Positions 1 through 7,391 are shown, counted from the stretch's first letter. The stretch is DNA of 12,579 bases from Solirubrobacterales bacterium (GCA_013696535.1 JACCYI010000142.1:1-12579); one strand, 5' to 3'. The notes: a model not told the origin generated them from the sequence alone. Made by a program: numbers and translations.

Positions 1-20
1 GTGTGGAGGACCGCCGTCAA
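1..20 (-). CDS. Possible start of an ABC permease gene, cut by the left edge
   Basis: On the minus strand a TTG at 20-18 overlaps the TGA stop (19-17) of the ABC ATPase gene as TTGA, and the frame then stays open to the window edge (Met-Thr-Ala-Val-Leu-His). A stop/start overlap of this kind is common between an ABC ATPase and its membrane partner, and LolD/MacB/FtsE-type ATPases are usually followed by an FtsX-like permease. Only six codons are visible, so the product is inferred purely from position. A different start outside the window is equally possible. Confidence 0.27.
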
Positions 21-706
21 GACGCGGCGGAGGCGGCCAGGGCCCCGGCTACGAGCTGCCCCTCCTCGAGGCGCAGCACCCGGTCGGCGATCTCGGTGGC
101 CGCCGCGTCGTGGGTCACCATCACGACGGCTCGACCTTCGTCGGCGCCAGAGCGAAGCAGTTCGAGGACCTCCGCACCGGCGTGGGCGTCGAGGTTGCCC
201 GTCGGCTCGTCGGCGAGCAGCACCGCCGGATCGTTCACCAGCGCCCGGGCGATGGCGAACCGCTGCTGCTCCCCGCCTGAGAGCTGTGACGGAAGAGAGC
301 CGGCGACGGGTCGCAGGCCGAGCCGGTCGACCAGCTCACGCCCGCGAGCCGGTGCATCTGGATGGGCGCCGCGCACTCGTCCCGCCAGCAGCACGTTGGC
401 CTCGCCGCCGAGCTCGGGCAGCAAATGGAAGAACTGGAAGACGAAGCCGATACTCCGGCAGCGAAGGGCGCTGAGCTCGCGCTCGCTCGCCCCGTCCACG
501 CGGACGCCGGCCACCTCGATGGCTCCGGCTTCTGCACGGTCGAGTCCGCCGAGCAGGTGCAGGAGGGTCGACTTGCCGGTCCCCGACCGCCCGAGTACCG
601 CGACCACCTCGCCCCTGGCCACGTCGAGGTCGGCGCCGTCGAGGACCCGGCGCGCGGCCCGGTCGGCGCCGAAGGTCTTGACCAGCCCGCGAGCGGTGAC
701 CACCAC
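17..706 (-). CDS. ABC transporter ATP-binding protein, LolD/MacB/FtsE type
   Basis: This 229-residue cytoplasmic ATPase would power a membrane partner that extracts or exports lipids, lipoproteins, peptides or drugs; the substrate cannot be read from the sequence. All nucleotide-binding elements are present in order: Walker A GRSGTGKST at residues 39-47, Q-loop Gln91 (FVFQFFHLLPELG), signature LSGGEQQRFAIARAL from 142, Walker B VLLADEPTGNLD from 162 with Glu167, and the H-switch His199 (VMVTHD). The size and the sequence around the Q-loop and Walker B fit the LolD/MacB/FtsE branch, which works with FtsX-like permeases. Translation starts at a GTG (706-704) followed by a second GTG; no strong Shine-Dalgarno is visible. 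The gene begins 10 bases after the stop of the GGDEF-EAL gene, so it is probably translated from the same message. The partner permease is presumably beyond the left edge. Confidence 0.93.
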   Translation of the reverse strand: MVVTARGLVKTFGADRAARRVLDGADLDVARGEVVAVLGRSGTGKSTLLHLLGGLDRAEAGAIEVAGVRVDGASERELSALRCRSIGFVFQFFHLLPELGGEANVLLAGRVRGAHPDAPARGRELVDRLGLRPVAGSLPSQLSGGEQQRFAIARALVNDPAVLLADEPTGNLDAHAGAEVLELLRSGADEGRAVVMVTHDAAATEIADRVLRLEEGQLVAGALAASAAS

Positions 707-716
707 GGCGCTGAGG

Positions 717-3209
717 CTACGACGGCGCGCTCAAGCTCGCGTAAGCAGACGCGGGCTCGTCGTCACCCGCGCACTGGAGGAATTCGGTCGCCTGCGGGCC
801 GGGCATCGGCCTGGCGAGGCCGAAGCCCTGCGCGTACTCACAGCCGTGAGCCGTGAGCCAGCGTCGTTGCACCTCGGTCTCGACCCCCTCGGCCACCGTG
901 CGCAGCTTGAGCGCCTTGGCGAGCGCCAGCGTGGCCTCGACCACGGCCGGGGCCGAGGGATCCTCGTCGACACCGTGCAGAAGCGCCCGATCGATCTTGA
1001 GCACAGTGAACGGAAGGTGGCGCAGGCGCGTCAGGGAAGAATGGCCCGCCCCGAAGTCGTCGATCGCGAGCTGGACGCCGAGGTCCGCGAGTTGGGCGAA
1101 CACGACGCCGGTCTGCGAGATGTCCTCCATCGCCACCGATTCGGTGACCTCGGCCATGACCTTTCGCGGATCCACCCGGTTGCGAGCGAAGGTCTCTGCG
1201 AGCTCGAGCGCGTAGCCCTTGCGTCGCAGCTGGACAGGAGAGACATTGAAGCCGAGCGTGAGCTCGTAACCGAGATCGTCCCAGGCCCGGAGCTGACGGC
1301 AGGCGGCGTCCGCCACCCAGGCCCCGATCTCGACGATCCGTCCCGTCTCTTCAGCTGCGGGGATGAAGTCAGCCGGAAGCAGCAGCCCGCGCTCCGGATC
1401 CTCCCAGCGGATGAGCGCCTCCATGCCCGCGAGGCGGCCATCGTGCAGGGCGAGGATAGGCTGGAAGTGCAGGACGAACTCCTGGTTGGCCAGCGCCCGG
1501 CGCAGGCGGGCGCCCATGGTCAGCCGCCCACGTGGGTCCGGAGCCCCCGGCGCATACATGGCATGGATCCCCCGGCCCGAGCGCTTGGCCTGATACATGG
1601 CGATGTCGGCGTTTCGCAGCAGCTCGCCGAAGGAGCCGCCATCCCGCGGGTAGAGGCTCACACCGATGGTGGCACCGAGCTGGAACTCGAGGCCGCTGAC
1701 GTGGAACGGGGCTTCGAAGGCGGCGATCGCCCTCCGTGCGGCGGCCTCGCTCGCCTGGTGGGCGTCGGCGCCGAGATCGTCGAGGAACAGCAGGAACTCG
1801 TCCCCGCCCTGCCGGGAGAGGAGATCTCCATCCCGGGTGACGCCGGCGAGCCGCTCCGCCGCTTCGCGCAGTATCTGATCGCCCGCCTCGTGCCCCAGGC
1901 TGTCGTTGACCGTCTTGAAGTCGTCGAGATCGACGTAGAGCAGGGCGGCGGCGCGTCCGCCGGCGTCGGCCCGTGAGAGCGCGTCGGCGAGCCCCGCCTC
2001 GAGGCCGGCGCGGTTCGTGAGCCCTGTGAGCTGATCGTGGTAGGCGAGGTGGGCGATGCGCTGCTCGCTGCGGCGCCGCTCCGTCACGTCGAGAGTAACC
2101 CCCACGACGTCGGTGACCGCGCCGTCGGCAGCGAAGATCGGGCGGTAATGGGTCTCGAAGCGGGCGTCGCCGTGCTCGGTGACCGACGTGAAGCTCTGTC
2201 CGCGCAACGCTCGATGAAGATCGTTCTGAGCCTCCGGGGCGTCGGCGTAGAAGTCGAAGAGCGAGCTACCGACCGCCTCGTCCGGCTCGAGTCCGAGGCT
2301 CTTGAGCCCGGTGCCCTGGGACAGGGTGACGATGCCCGTCGCGTCGAACGCGAAGAGGATCAACGGCGCGGCGTTCACAATGGCCTGGATGCGGATCTCG
2401 GCGGCGTCCAAGGCGTGCTCGGCGCTCAAGTCGCGCAGGAACCCGATGAAGCGGACCGCCCCGTCCACTTCGGTGCGGGTCACCGTCAGCTCGATCGGCA
2501 CCTCGGTGCCGTCCGCGCACAGCGCCGGAAGCCTGAGCCGTTGATCGAGGACGCGCGACTCACCCGTAGTCACGTTGCGGGCGACCGCGGCGACGTGGGC
2601 GGCGCGATAGGCGTGTGGCATCAGGAGATCGTGGAGTGGACAGCCGATCGCCACGTCCCGGGTATGGCCGAAGAGCTGCTCGGCGGCGGGGTTGAACTCG
2701 ACGATCGTCCCACTCGGATCCATGACGACGATGGCGTCCAGCGCCGACTCCACGATGGCGCCCATCCGGACTCGGTCCGCGTCCGAGTCACGAGTCGCCA
2801 GTCGCAGCGCGATCTGCGTCGTGGCCAATGCGGCCAGGTCCTCGAGGAAGGTCACGTCCAGCCGGGTCCACGGCCGGTGTGGACTCCGCGAGGCCGAGAG
2901 CAACCCGAGCACGGGACCATCCGGGTGGCGCACGGGCACCGCGGCGGCGTCCTCGACCACCAGGGCCACCCCAGCCTCGACCACTTTTCGGCTCAGACCC
3001 TGCGGCGTCGCAACGGGCTGGGACCCACCAGCGGTCGAAAGGCGGTACTCATGGTCCGCGTCGACCAGCGTCAAGGTCGCCGTGACCGCGCCGAGCACCC
3101 GAGCGGCAAGCCGGGTGAGGCGATCGAAGGACTCCTCGCCGGCATGGTCGAGCAGGCCGGTCGCCCGGAGGAGACTTAGGCGGCGAGGATCGGTGAGCGG
3201 CGGGGTCAT
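717..3209 (-). CDS. GAF-PAS-PAS-GGDEF-EAL cyclic-di-GMP synthase/phosphodiesterase
   Basis: An 830-residue soluble signalling protein predicted to make and/or break the second messenger cyclic di-GMP. Approximate domain order: GAF-like sensor 25-138, PAS 148-262, PAS 270-378, GGDEF 385-548, EAL 560-812. No membrane segment is seen, so it should sense cytoplasmic signals. The cyclase half has the metal-binding stretch DLDDFK (427-432), a perfect GGDEF at 468-472, and an RxxD (Arg459-Asp462) exactly five residues before it, which matches the product-inhibition I-site. The phosphodiesterase half keeps Glu597 of EAL, Asn655, Glu687, Asp717-Asp718 in DDFGAG, Lys738, Glu774 and Gln794, the set needed for metal binding and catalysis. 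Both activities are therefore plausible, unlike the many hybrids with one degenerate half. The ATG at 3209 has a GGTGGAG-like site about 8 bases upstream. It lies 75 bases after msrB and 10 bases before the ABC ATPase gene on the same strand. Confidence 0.95.
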   Translation of the reverse strand: MTPPLTDPRRLSLLRATGLLDHAGEESFDRLTRLAARVLGAVTATLTLVDADHEYRLSTAGGSQPVATPQGLSRKVVEAGVALVVEDAAAVPVRHPDGPVLGLLSASRSPHRPWTRLDVTFLEDLAALATTQIALRLATRDSDADRVRMGAIVESALDAIVVMDPSGTIVEFNPAAEQLFGHTRDVAIGCPLHDLLMPHAYRAAHVAAVARNVTTGESRVLDQRLRLPALCADGTEVPIELTVTRTEVDGAVRFIGFLRDLSAEHALDAAEIRIQAIVNAAPLILFAFDATGIVTLSQGTGLKSLGLEPDEAVGSSLFDFYADAPEAQNDLHRALRGQSFTSVTEHGDARFETHYRPIFAADGAVTDVVGVTLDVTERRRSEQRIAHLAYHDQLTGLTNRAGLEAGLADALSRADAGGRAAALLYVDLDDFKTVNDSLGHEAGDQILREAAERLAGVTRDGDLLSRQGGDEFLLFLDDLGADAHQASEAAARRAIAAFEAPFHVSGLEFQLGATIGVSLYPRDGGSFGELLRNADIAMYQAKRSGRGIHAMYAPGAPDPRGRLTMGARLRRALANQEFVLHFQPILALHDGRLAGMEALIRWEDPERGLLLPADFIPAAEETGRIVEIGAWVADAACRQLRAWDDLGYELTLGFNVSPVQLRRKGYALELAETFARNRVDPRKVMAEVTESVAMEDISQTGVVFAQLADLGVQLAIDDFGAGHSSLTRLRHLPFTVLKIDRALLHGVDEDPSAPAVVEATLALAKALKLRTVAEGVETEVQRRWLTAHGCEYAQGFGLARPMPGPQATEFLQCAGDDEPASAYASLSAPS

Positions 3210-3261
3210 CAGGGGACTCCACCGTTCATCGGCTCCTGGGGCCCGAAGGTTGAACGGATCT

Positions 3262-3291
3262 CCGGTCCTGCGGGCGTGCGCGCCCTACCGG
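3262..3291 (-). terminator. Possible hairpin at the end of msrB
   Basis: GGGCG (3272-3276) and CGCCC (3281-3285) form a perfect 5-bp stem with a 4-base loop. CCGGT (3262-3266) and ACCGG (3287-3291) can add an outer 5-bp stem across an asymmetric internal loop. The structure overlaps the msrB stop codon (3287-3285) and has no T-run after it. It could attenuate or end msrB transcription before the GGDEF-EAL gene. It could also be chance in GC-rich DNA. Confidence 0.3.
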
Positions 3292-3692
3292 CTGGGGTTA
3301 GGCTCCAGTTCGAGCGCGCAGGAGTTGATGCAGTAGCGCTTGCCGCCCGCGTCACGCGGCCCGTCGTCGAACACGTGCCCCAGATGGCCTCCGCAGGCCT
3401 TGCAGACGACTTCTGTGCGCGTCATGAACAGAGACTTGTCCTTCCGCGTCTCGACGTTCTCCGCCACCATCGGGTCGGTGAAGCTGGGCCAGCCCGTGCC
3501 GGAGTCGAACTTCGTGTCGGACGAGAAGAGCTCGGCGCCGCAGCCCGCGCAGCGGTAGATCCCGTCCTCCTTCGCGTTCCAGTAGGAACCCGTGAACGGG
3601 CGTTCGGTCCCGTGCTTGCGCAGGACGTCGTACTGCTCGGGAGTGAGCTGCTCGCGCCACTCCGCGTCGGACTTCTCTATCTGAGTGCTCAT
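3285..3692 (-). CDS. msrB: Peptide-methionine (R)-S-oxide reductase MsrB
   Basis: Reduces the R-epimer of methionine sulfoxide in proteins (or free) back to methionine in the cytoplasm, normally recycled by thioredoxin and so ultimately by NADPH. The 135-residue length is typical of a single-domain MsrB. The zinc site is complete as two CxxC pairs, Cys48/Cys51 (CAGC) and Cys97/Cys100 (CKAC). The substrate pocket has SGTGWPSF (64-71) and HLGHVFDDGP (103-112). The catalytic cysteine is Cys121 in RYCINS. The position that holds the resolving cysteine in the classical two-cysteine form (the residue between the two glycines of SGxGWPSF) is Thr66, while an extra cysteine, Cys125, lies four residues after the catalytic one. 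There is no N-terminal export signal. ATG at 3692 has no Shine-Dalgarno, but a -10-like hexamer sits 7 bases upstream, which suggests a leaderless transcript. The gene heads the minus-strand group and is divergent from the NADPH-forming sugar operon. Confidence 0.97.
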   Translation of the reverse strand: MSTQIEKSDAEWREQLTPEQYDVLRKHGTERPFTGSYWNAKEDGIYRCAGCGAELFSSDTKFDSGTGWPSFTDPMVAENVETRKDKSLFMTRTEVVCKACGGHLGHVFDDGPRDAGGKRYCINSCALELEPNPSR

Positions 3693-3699
3693 GCCACTG

Positions 3700-3727
3700 A
3701 GGATAGGCCGTGGGGGCCGAATGACCA
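3700..3727 (-). promoter_or_regulatory. Possible leaderless promoter of msrB
   Basis: On the minus strand TGGTCA (3727-3722) and TATCCT (3705-3700) are separated by 16 bases and each matches four of six consensus positions of a housekeeping promoter. The -10 ends 7 bases before the msrB ATG, so transcription would start at or next to the start codon. This agrees with the lack of a Shine-Dalgarno and with the frequency of leaderless messages in actinobacteria. It is inferred from sequence only. Confidence 0.35.
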
Positions 3728-3828
3728 GCTTCCTCAGGCGACCGTCAGAGCCTGTTCACCGGCCGGCTCGGGCAACCCGGTAGCGTGCCGCGTTCGAGTC
3801 TTCGATGGCCTCTGAGAGGTCACCCGCC

Positions 3829-3834
3829 GGGAGG
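3829..3834 (+). promoter_or_regulatory. Ribosome binding site fixing the gnd start
   Basis: GGGAGG ends 10 bases before the ATG at 3845. The open frame extends upstream to an ATG at 3785, but those 20 extra codons do not resemble the family. The Rossmann fold starts right at the downstream ATG (MQIGFIGLGKMG), so this site decides for 3845. Confidence 0.7.
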
Positions 3835-3844
3835 CGCAGAGCGA

Positions 3845-4759
3845 ATGCAGATCGGCTTCATCGGGTTGGGCAAGATGGGCGGCAACATGGTCCACCGGAT
3901 CCAGCGCGACTCCGAACACGAGTGCATCGCCTTTGACCGCAAGGCCGCTTCCGTGGAGGCCGCGGAGTCCCACGGCGCCACAGGTGCCGGATCGCTGGAG
4001 GAGCTCGTCGGCAAGCTGGACGCTCCGCGCACGGTGTGGGTGATGGTCCCGGCCGGTGAGCCGACGGAGAGCACCGTGCTCGAGCTGGCAGACCGGCTGG
4101 ACTCGGGCGACCTGATCGTCGACGGTGGCAACTCGAACTTCCACGACGACATCCGCCGCGGCGCGGAGCTCGCCGACCGCGGCCTGCACTACGTCGACGT
4201 GGGCACGAGCGGTGGCGTCTGGGGCCTTGAGACGGGCTACTGCATGATGGTCGGTGGCCCCCCGGAGGGCGTCGAGCGCCTGACGCCGATACTGGACGTC
4301 CTCGCCCCGCCTGACGGGTGGCGCCACTTCGGCGCCGCGGGCGCCGGGCACTACGTCAAGATGGTGCACAACGGCGTGGAGTACGGGCTCATGCAGGCCT
4401 ACGCCGAGGGCTTCGAGCTGATGCACAAGTCGCCGTTCGACATCGACCTGCAGGAGGTCGCCGGGCTCTGGAATCGCGGCTCGGTGGTCCGGTCCTGGTT
4501 GTGTGAGCTCGCCGAGCGTGCCTTCGCAGCCGAGGGCAACGATCTCGAGGCGATCGTCGGTCACGTGTCCGATTCCGGCGAGGGGCGCTGGACCGTCTTT
4601 GACGGGATCGACCGGGACGTCCCGACGCCGGTGATCACGGCGGCGCTCTACGCGCGCTTCTACTCTCGCGGCGCCGGTGACTACACGAACCGGATGCTGG
4701 CCGCGCTGCGCAACCAGTTCGGCGGCCATGACGTCGAGCGCGCGGCGGGGGGTGGATAG
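3845..4759 (+). CDS. gnd: 6-phosphogluconate dehydrogenase (decarboxylating), short YqeC/GndA-like form
   Basis: Oxidatively decarboxylates 6-phosphogluconate to ribulose-5-phosphate, CO2 and NAD(P)H, the last oxidative step of the pentose phosphate pathway. At 304 residues it belongs to the short form rather than the ~470-residue form. The nucleotide-binding loop is GLGKMG (7-12). Substrate and catalytic motifs follow: VDGGNSNFHDD (92-102), GTSGGVWGLETGYCMMVGG (120-138), then GAGHYVKMVHNGVEYG (166-181) with the catalytic Lys172, Asn176 and Glu179. The C-terminal tail motif is SRGAGDYTNRMLAALRNQFGGH (274-295). Asp31 at the end of the second strand suggests a preference for NAD+, though the following Arg32 leaves NADP+ possible. 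It is the first gene of the operon and its stop directly abuts the zwf start, so the second and last dehydrogenases of the pathway are translationally linked. Confidence 0.95.
   Translation: MQIGFIGLGKMGGNMVHRIQRDSEHECIAFDRKAASVEAAESHGATGAGSLEELVGKLDAPRTVWVMVPAGEPTESTVLELADRLDSGDLIVDGGNSNFHDDIRRGAELADRGLHYVDVGTSGGVWGLETGYCMMVGGPPEGVERLTPILDVLAPPDGWRHFGAAGAGHYVKMVHNGVEYGLMQAYAEGFELMHKSPFDIDLQEVAGLWNRGSVVRSWLCELAERAFAAEGNDLEAIVGHVSDSGEGRWTVFDGIDRDVPTPVITAALYARFYSRGAGDYTNRMLAALRNQFGGHDVERAAGGG
4747..4755 (+). promoter_or_regulatory. Ribosome binding site of zwf inside the end of gnd
   Basis: GGGGGGTGG lies in the last codons of gnd, 4-7 bases before the TTG at 4760 and 13 before the ATG at 4769. 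Spacing favours the TTG, which follows the gnd TAG without any gap. Ribosomes finishing gnd could restart here. Confidence 0.45.
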
Positions 4760-6313
4760 TTGGCCATCATGGAACCCAAACAGGCAGACGAGGAGCCGAA
4801 CCCGCTGACGGAGGGCCTCGAGCGCTTTCCGGTTCCTCCGACCAGCCTGGTGATCTTCGGAGCGAGCGGCGACCTCTCACGGCGCAAGCTCCTGCCCGCG
4901 GTCTACAACCTCGCGCACGAGGGCTCGCTGCCCGAGCGCTTCAACCTGATCGGGGTCTCGCGTCGCGAGCAGTCAGACGACGGCTTCCGCCAGGCCGCGC
5001 GCGAGTCGATCGAGCAGTTCTCCCGCCGCACTCCTGACCCGCAGGTCCTCGACGGTCTGCTCGGCCGCCTGCGCTACGTATCGGTTCCCTTCGACGACAC
5101 CGCGGCCTACACCCGGCTCGGCGAGACCCTCCGCGCCCTCGACGAGGAGGCCGGACAGCCGCTCAACCGCGCGTACTACCTCTCGACCGCGCCGGAGTTC
5201 TTCGGGGTGATCACCGAGCAGCTCAAGCAGGCGGACCTGCATAAGGACCCCCACGCGGACGTGCGGGTGGTCATCGAGAAGCCGTTCGGAACGGATCTGG
5301 CGAGCGCCCGTGCGCTGCAGGGGGTCGTCTCCTCGGTCTTCCGCGAGCGCCAGGTGTTCCGCATCGATCACTACCTCGGCAAGGAGACCGTCCAGAACAT
5401 GATGGCGTTCCGCTTCGCCAACTTCATGTTCGAGCCCATCTGGAATCGCAACTACATCGACTCCATTCAGATCACGGCGGCGGAGGACCTGGGAATCGGC
5501 TCGCGCGCGGGGTATTACGACCAGGCCGGCGCGCTGCGCGACCTCGTCCAGAACCACATGATGCAGTTGTTGACCTTCGTCTGCATGGAGCCGCCGGGCT
5601 CCTTTGAGGCGGACAAGGTGCGCGACGAGAAGGTCAAGGTCCTGCAGGCGATCAGCCCGCCGACGCCCGAGGACGTCGCGCGTGACACCGTTCGCGCGCA
5701 GTACGGCGCCGGCGTCGCCGGTGGGGAGGAGGTCCCGGGCTACCTCGAGGAGTCAGACGTCCCGTCGGACTCCACCACGGAGACCTACGCGGCCCTGCGC
5801 CTCGAAGTCCACAACTGGCGCTGGGCGGGCGTGCCGATCGTCCTGCGCACGGGCAAGCGCCTTGCGCGGAAGGTCACGGAGATCGCGGTGTCCCTCAAGC
5901 CGGTCCCGCACCTGGCCTTCCAGGGCGAGGGATCGGTCGGCGTGCAGCCCAACCAGCTGGTGCTCGCGATCCAACCCAACGAGGGCGTCTCGATCTCGCT
6001 CGGGGCGAAGATCCCCGGCGCCCGGATGCGCATCCGGCCCGTCAACATGGAGTTCAACTACGGCACGACCTTCCTCTCGCAGTCTCCTGAGGCGTACGAG
6101 CGCCTGATCACGGACGCGATGCGCGGTGAGGCGACGCTCTTCACCCGCAACGACGAGGTCGACGCCCAGTGGTCGATCATCGATCCCATCCTGCAGGCGT
6201 GGCACACCGATGCCGCCGAGGCGCCGCCCTTGCACACCTATCAGGCCGGCTCGGCCGGCCCTGAGCAGGCAGACACCCTGCTCGGCGAGGGCCGCAAGTG
6301 GCGGGGACTCTGA
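4760..6313 (+). CDS. zwf: Glucose-6-phosphate 1-dehydrogenase
   Basis: Oxidises glucose-6-phosphate to 6-phosphogluconolactone with reduction of NAD(P)+, the entry step of the oxidative pentose phosphate pathway. The 517-residue protein is of usual length. The coenzyme loop GASGDL is at 34-39, the EKPFG motif follows, and the active-site signature RIDHYLGKE is at 201-209, with His204 in the usual phosphate-binding position and Lys208. The dimer-barrel stretch with AEDLGIGSRAGYYDQAGALR and QNHMMQLL is intact. The start is the TTG at 4760 (ATG at 4769 is the alternative, three codons shorter); the N-terminal ~25 residues are a charged, variable extension before the Rossmann fold. It is followed after 13 bases by opcA, whose product is its known assembly or activation partner in actinobacteria and cyanobacteria. 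Confidence 0.97.
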   Translation: MAIMEPKQADEEPNPLTEGLERFPVPPTSLVIFGASGDLSRRKLLPAVYNLAHEGSLPERFNLIGVSRREQSDDGFRQAARESIEQFSRRTPDPQVLDGLLGRLRYVSVPFDDTAAYTRLGETLRALDEEAGQPLNRAYYLSTAPEFFGVITEQLKQADLHKDPHADVRVVIEKPFGTDLASARALQGVVSSVFRERQVFRIDHYLGKETVQNMMAFRFANFMFEPIWNRNYIDSIQITAAEDLGIGSRAGYYDQAGALRDLVQNHMMQLLTFVCMEPPGSFEADKVRDEKVKVLQAISPPTPEDVARDTVRAQYGAGVAGGEEVPGYLEESDVPSDSTTETYAALRLEVHNWRWAGVPIVLRTGKRLARKVTEIAVSLKPVPHLAFQGEGSVGVQPNQLVLAIQPNEGVSISLGAKIPGARMRIRPVNMEFNYGTTFLSQSPEAYERLITDAMRGEATLFTRNDEVDAQWSIIDPILQAWHTDAAEAPPLHTYQAGSAGPEQADTLLGEGRKWRGL

Positions 6314-6326
6314 TCCTGGACCCGGG

Positions 6327-7382
6327 ATGAGCGAGGACGTCTGGGAGGCGCGCGACACCACGCCGTCGCAGATCGAGGCCGCGCTGCGCGACCTGCTGGT
6401 TCGCGCCTATTCGACCGATGACGCCATCAATCCGGCACGCGTCCTCAACGTCGTGGTCATCGTCGACGCTGAGTTCAAGGGCGAAGTCGAGAATCGACTC
6501 GAGCGGGTGGGCCGGTATCACCCATCCCGTCTGATCCTCTGCTCGGTGCGCCCGGGGCGCGAGCGTCTCGACGCCCGGGCGAGCATGGTCGCGGACGAGG
6601 GTGCCATGCACGGCGGTCTCGCGGTGGCGCGCGAGCGCGTCGAGATCGAGATCGGGTCCAAGCACCTGGGCACGCTCGACACCATCGTCGATCCGCTCCT
6701 CGTGTCCGACCTCGCCACCGTCGTCTGGGCGCCGCACGGCCACCGGGAGGGCGTGGACGCCCTGCGCCGCCTCGCGCAGGTCGTGCTCATCGACTCCCAC
6801 GACGAGCCGGAGCTCGACGTCGCCCTCTGCCGGGCGCACGAGCTCGCCGTGGACTCCTACGTCGTCGACCTCGCGTGGCTGCGCTCGACACCGTGGCGCG
6901 AGCGGGTCGCGGCGGCCTTCGATCCTCCGATCCTACGGCCCCAGCTGCGCGAGATCAGCGGGCTGACGATTCGGCATCGCTCTGACTCCGGAGCCGCCGC
7001 GATGCTGTTCTGCGGCTGGCTTGCGTCCCGCCTCGGGTGGCGCGCGGAGCGGCTGACGTCGCGCGGTGACGAGATCGCCGGACGGCTGCGGACCAGGCGC
7101 GGCGAGGTGCGCGTCCGCCTTGAGCCGTCCGCCGAGCTGCGCTCTCCCGGGCTCGGCGGCGTGACGCTCGAGATGGCGTCCGGGGCCATGCTGTCCCTGG
7201 ATCGAGGCCCGGGCGGCCTGCAGGCGGTCCGGCGAGGGCGGAAGGGCGCTGAGCAGCGGTGGACCGTTCTGGGCGCCTCGCGCGGAGAGGGTGGGATCCT
7301 GGGTGAAGGCGTCAGGCAGGCGCTGTTGCGCGACCCCACCTATCGGCCCGCCCTCGATGCGGCGCGGGCGATGGTGCGATAG
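6327..7382 (+). CDS. opcA: Glucose-6-phosphate dehydrogenase assembly protein OpcA
   Basis: A 351-residue relative of OpcA, which in cyanobacteria and actinobacteria binds glucose-6-phosphate dehydrogenase and promotes its oligomerisation or redox-controlled activity; it has no catalytic role of its own. Family features visible are the N-terminal segment with ARVLNVVVIVD, the HPSRLILCSVRPG stretch (about 65-77), the middle VDPLLVSDLATVVWAPHG segment, and FCGWLASRLGWR. The open frame continues upstream into zwf, but the family N-terminus and zwf end place the start at ATG 6327, preceded by a weak GGACCCGGG. It lies between zwf and pgl with gaps of 13 and 9 bases, the usual zwf-opcA-pgl order of actinobacteria. 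Confidence 0.95.
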   Translation: MSEDVWEARDTTPSQIEAALRDLLVRAYSTDDAINPARVLNVVVIVDAEFKGEVENRLERVGRYHPSRLILCSVRPGRERLDARASMVADEGAMHGGLAVARERVEIEIGSKHLGTLDTIVDPLLVSDLATVVWAPHGHREGVDALRRLAQVVLIDSHDEPELDVALCRAHELAVDSYVVDLAWLRSTPWRERVAAAFDPPILRPQLREISGLTIRHRSDSGAAAMLFCGWLASRLGWRAERLTSRGDEIAGRLRTRRGEVRVRLEPSAELRSPGLGGVTLEMASGAMLSLDRGPGGLQAVRRGRKGAEQRWTVLGASRGEGGILGEGVRQALLRDPTYRPALDAARAMVR

Positions 7383-7391
7383 GCATCCCGC

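Larger units (their letters stand above)
3693..3844. promoter_or_regulatory. Divergent control region between msrB and the gnd operon
   Basis: This 152-base gap must hold promoters in both directions. Two small inverted repeats stand out: CAGGC (3735-3739) with GCCTG (3750-3754) across 10 bases, and CCTCT-G-AGAGG (3809-3819), a perfect 5+1+5 palindrome 25 bases before the gnd ATG. TAGCGT at 3781-3786 could be a -10 for the operon, but no convincing -35 sits at the right distance. The repeats could be operators or part of a short leader. I cannot assign a regulator. Confidence 0.35.

Noticed and set aside
3..1976. Long plus-strand open frame (657 codons) opposite the ABC ATPase and GGDEF-EAL genes
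   Set aside because: Its translation is low-complexity Arg/Ser/Glu-rich with no family motif, and it lies opposite two well-recognised genes; long antisense frames are expected in high-GC DNA.
2037..3179. 380-codon plus-strand frame opposite the GAF/PAS part of the GGDEF-EAL gene
   Set aside because: Arg/Gly/Val-rich shadow without domain motifs; the minus-strand frame has clear PAS and GAF features.
3210..3284. Possible cyclic-di-GMP riboswitch in the leader of the GGDEF-EAL gene
   Set aside because: The gap is only 75 bases and shows no conserved riboswitch core; only a simple hairpin near the msrB stop is seen.
3734..4729. 331-codon minus-strand frame opposite gnd
   Set aside because: His/Asp/Val/Arg-rich composition typical of a mirrored GC-rich gene; gnd on the plus strand has every family motif.
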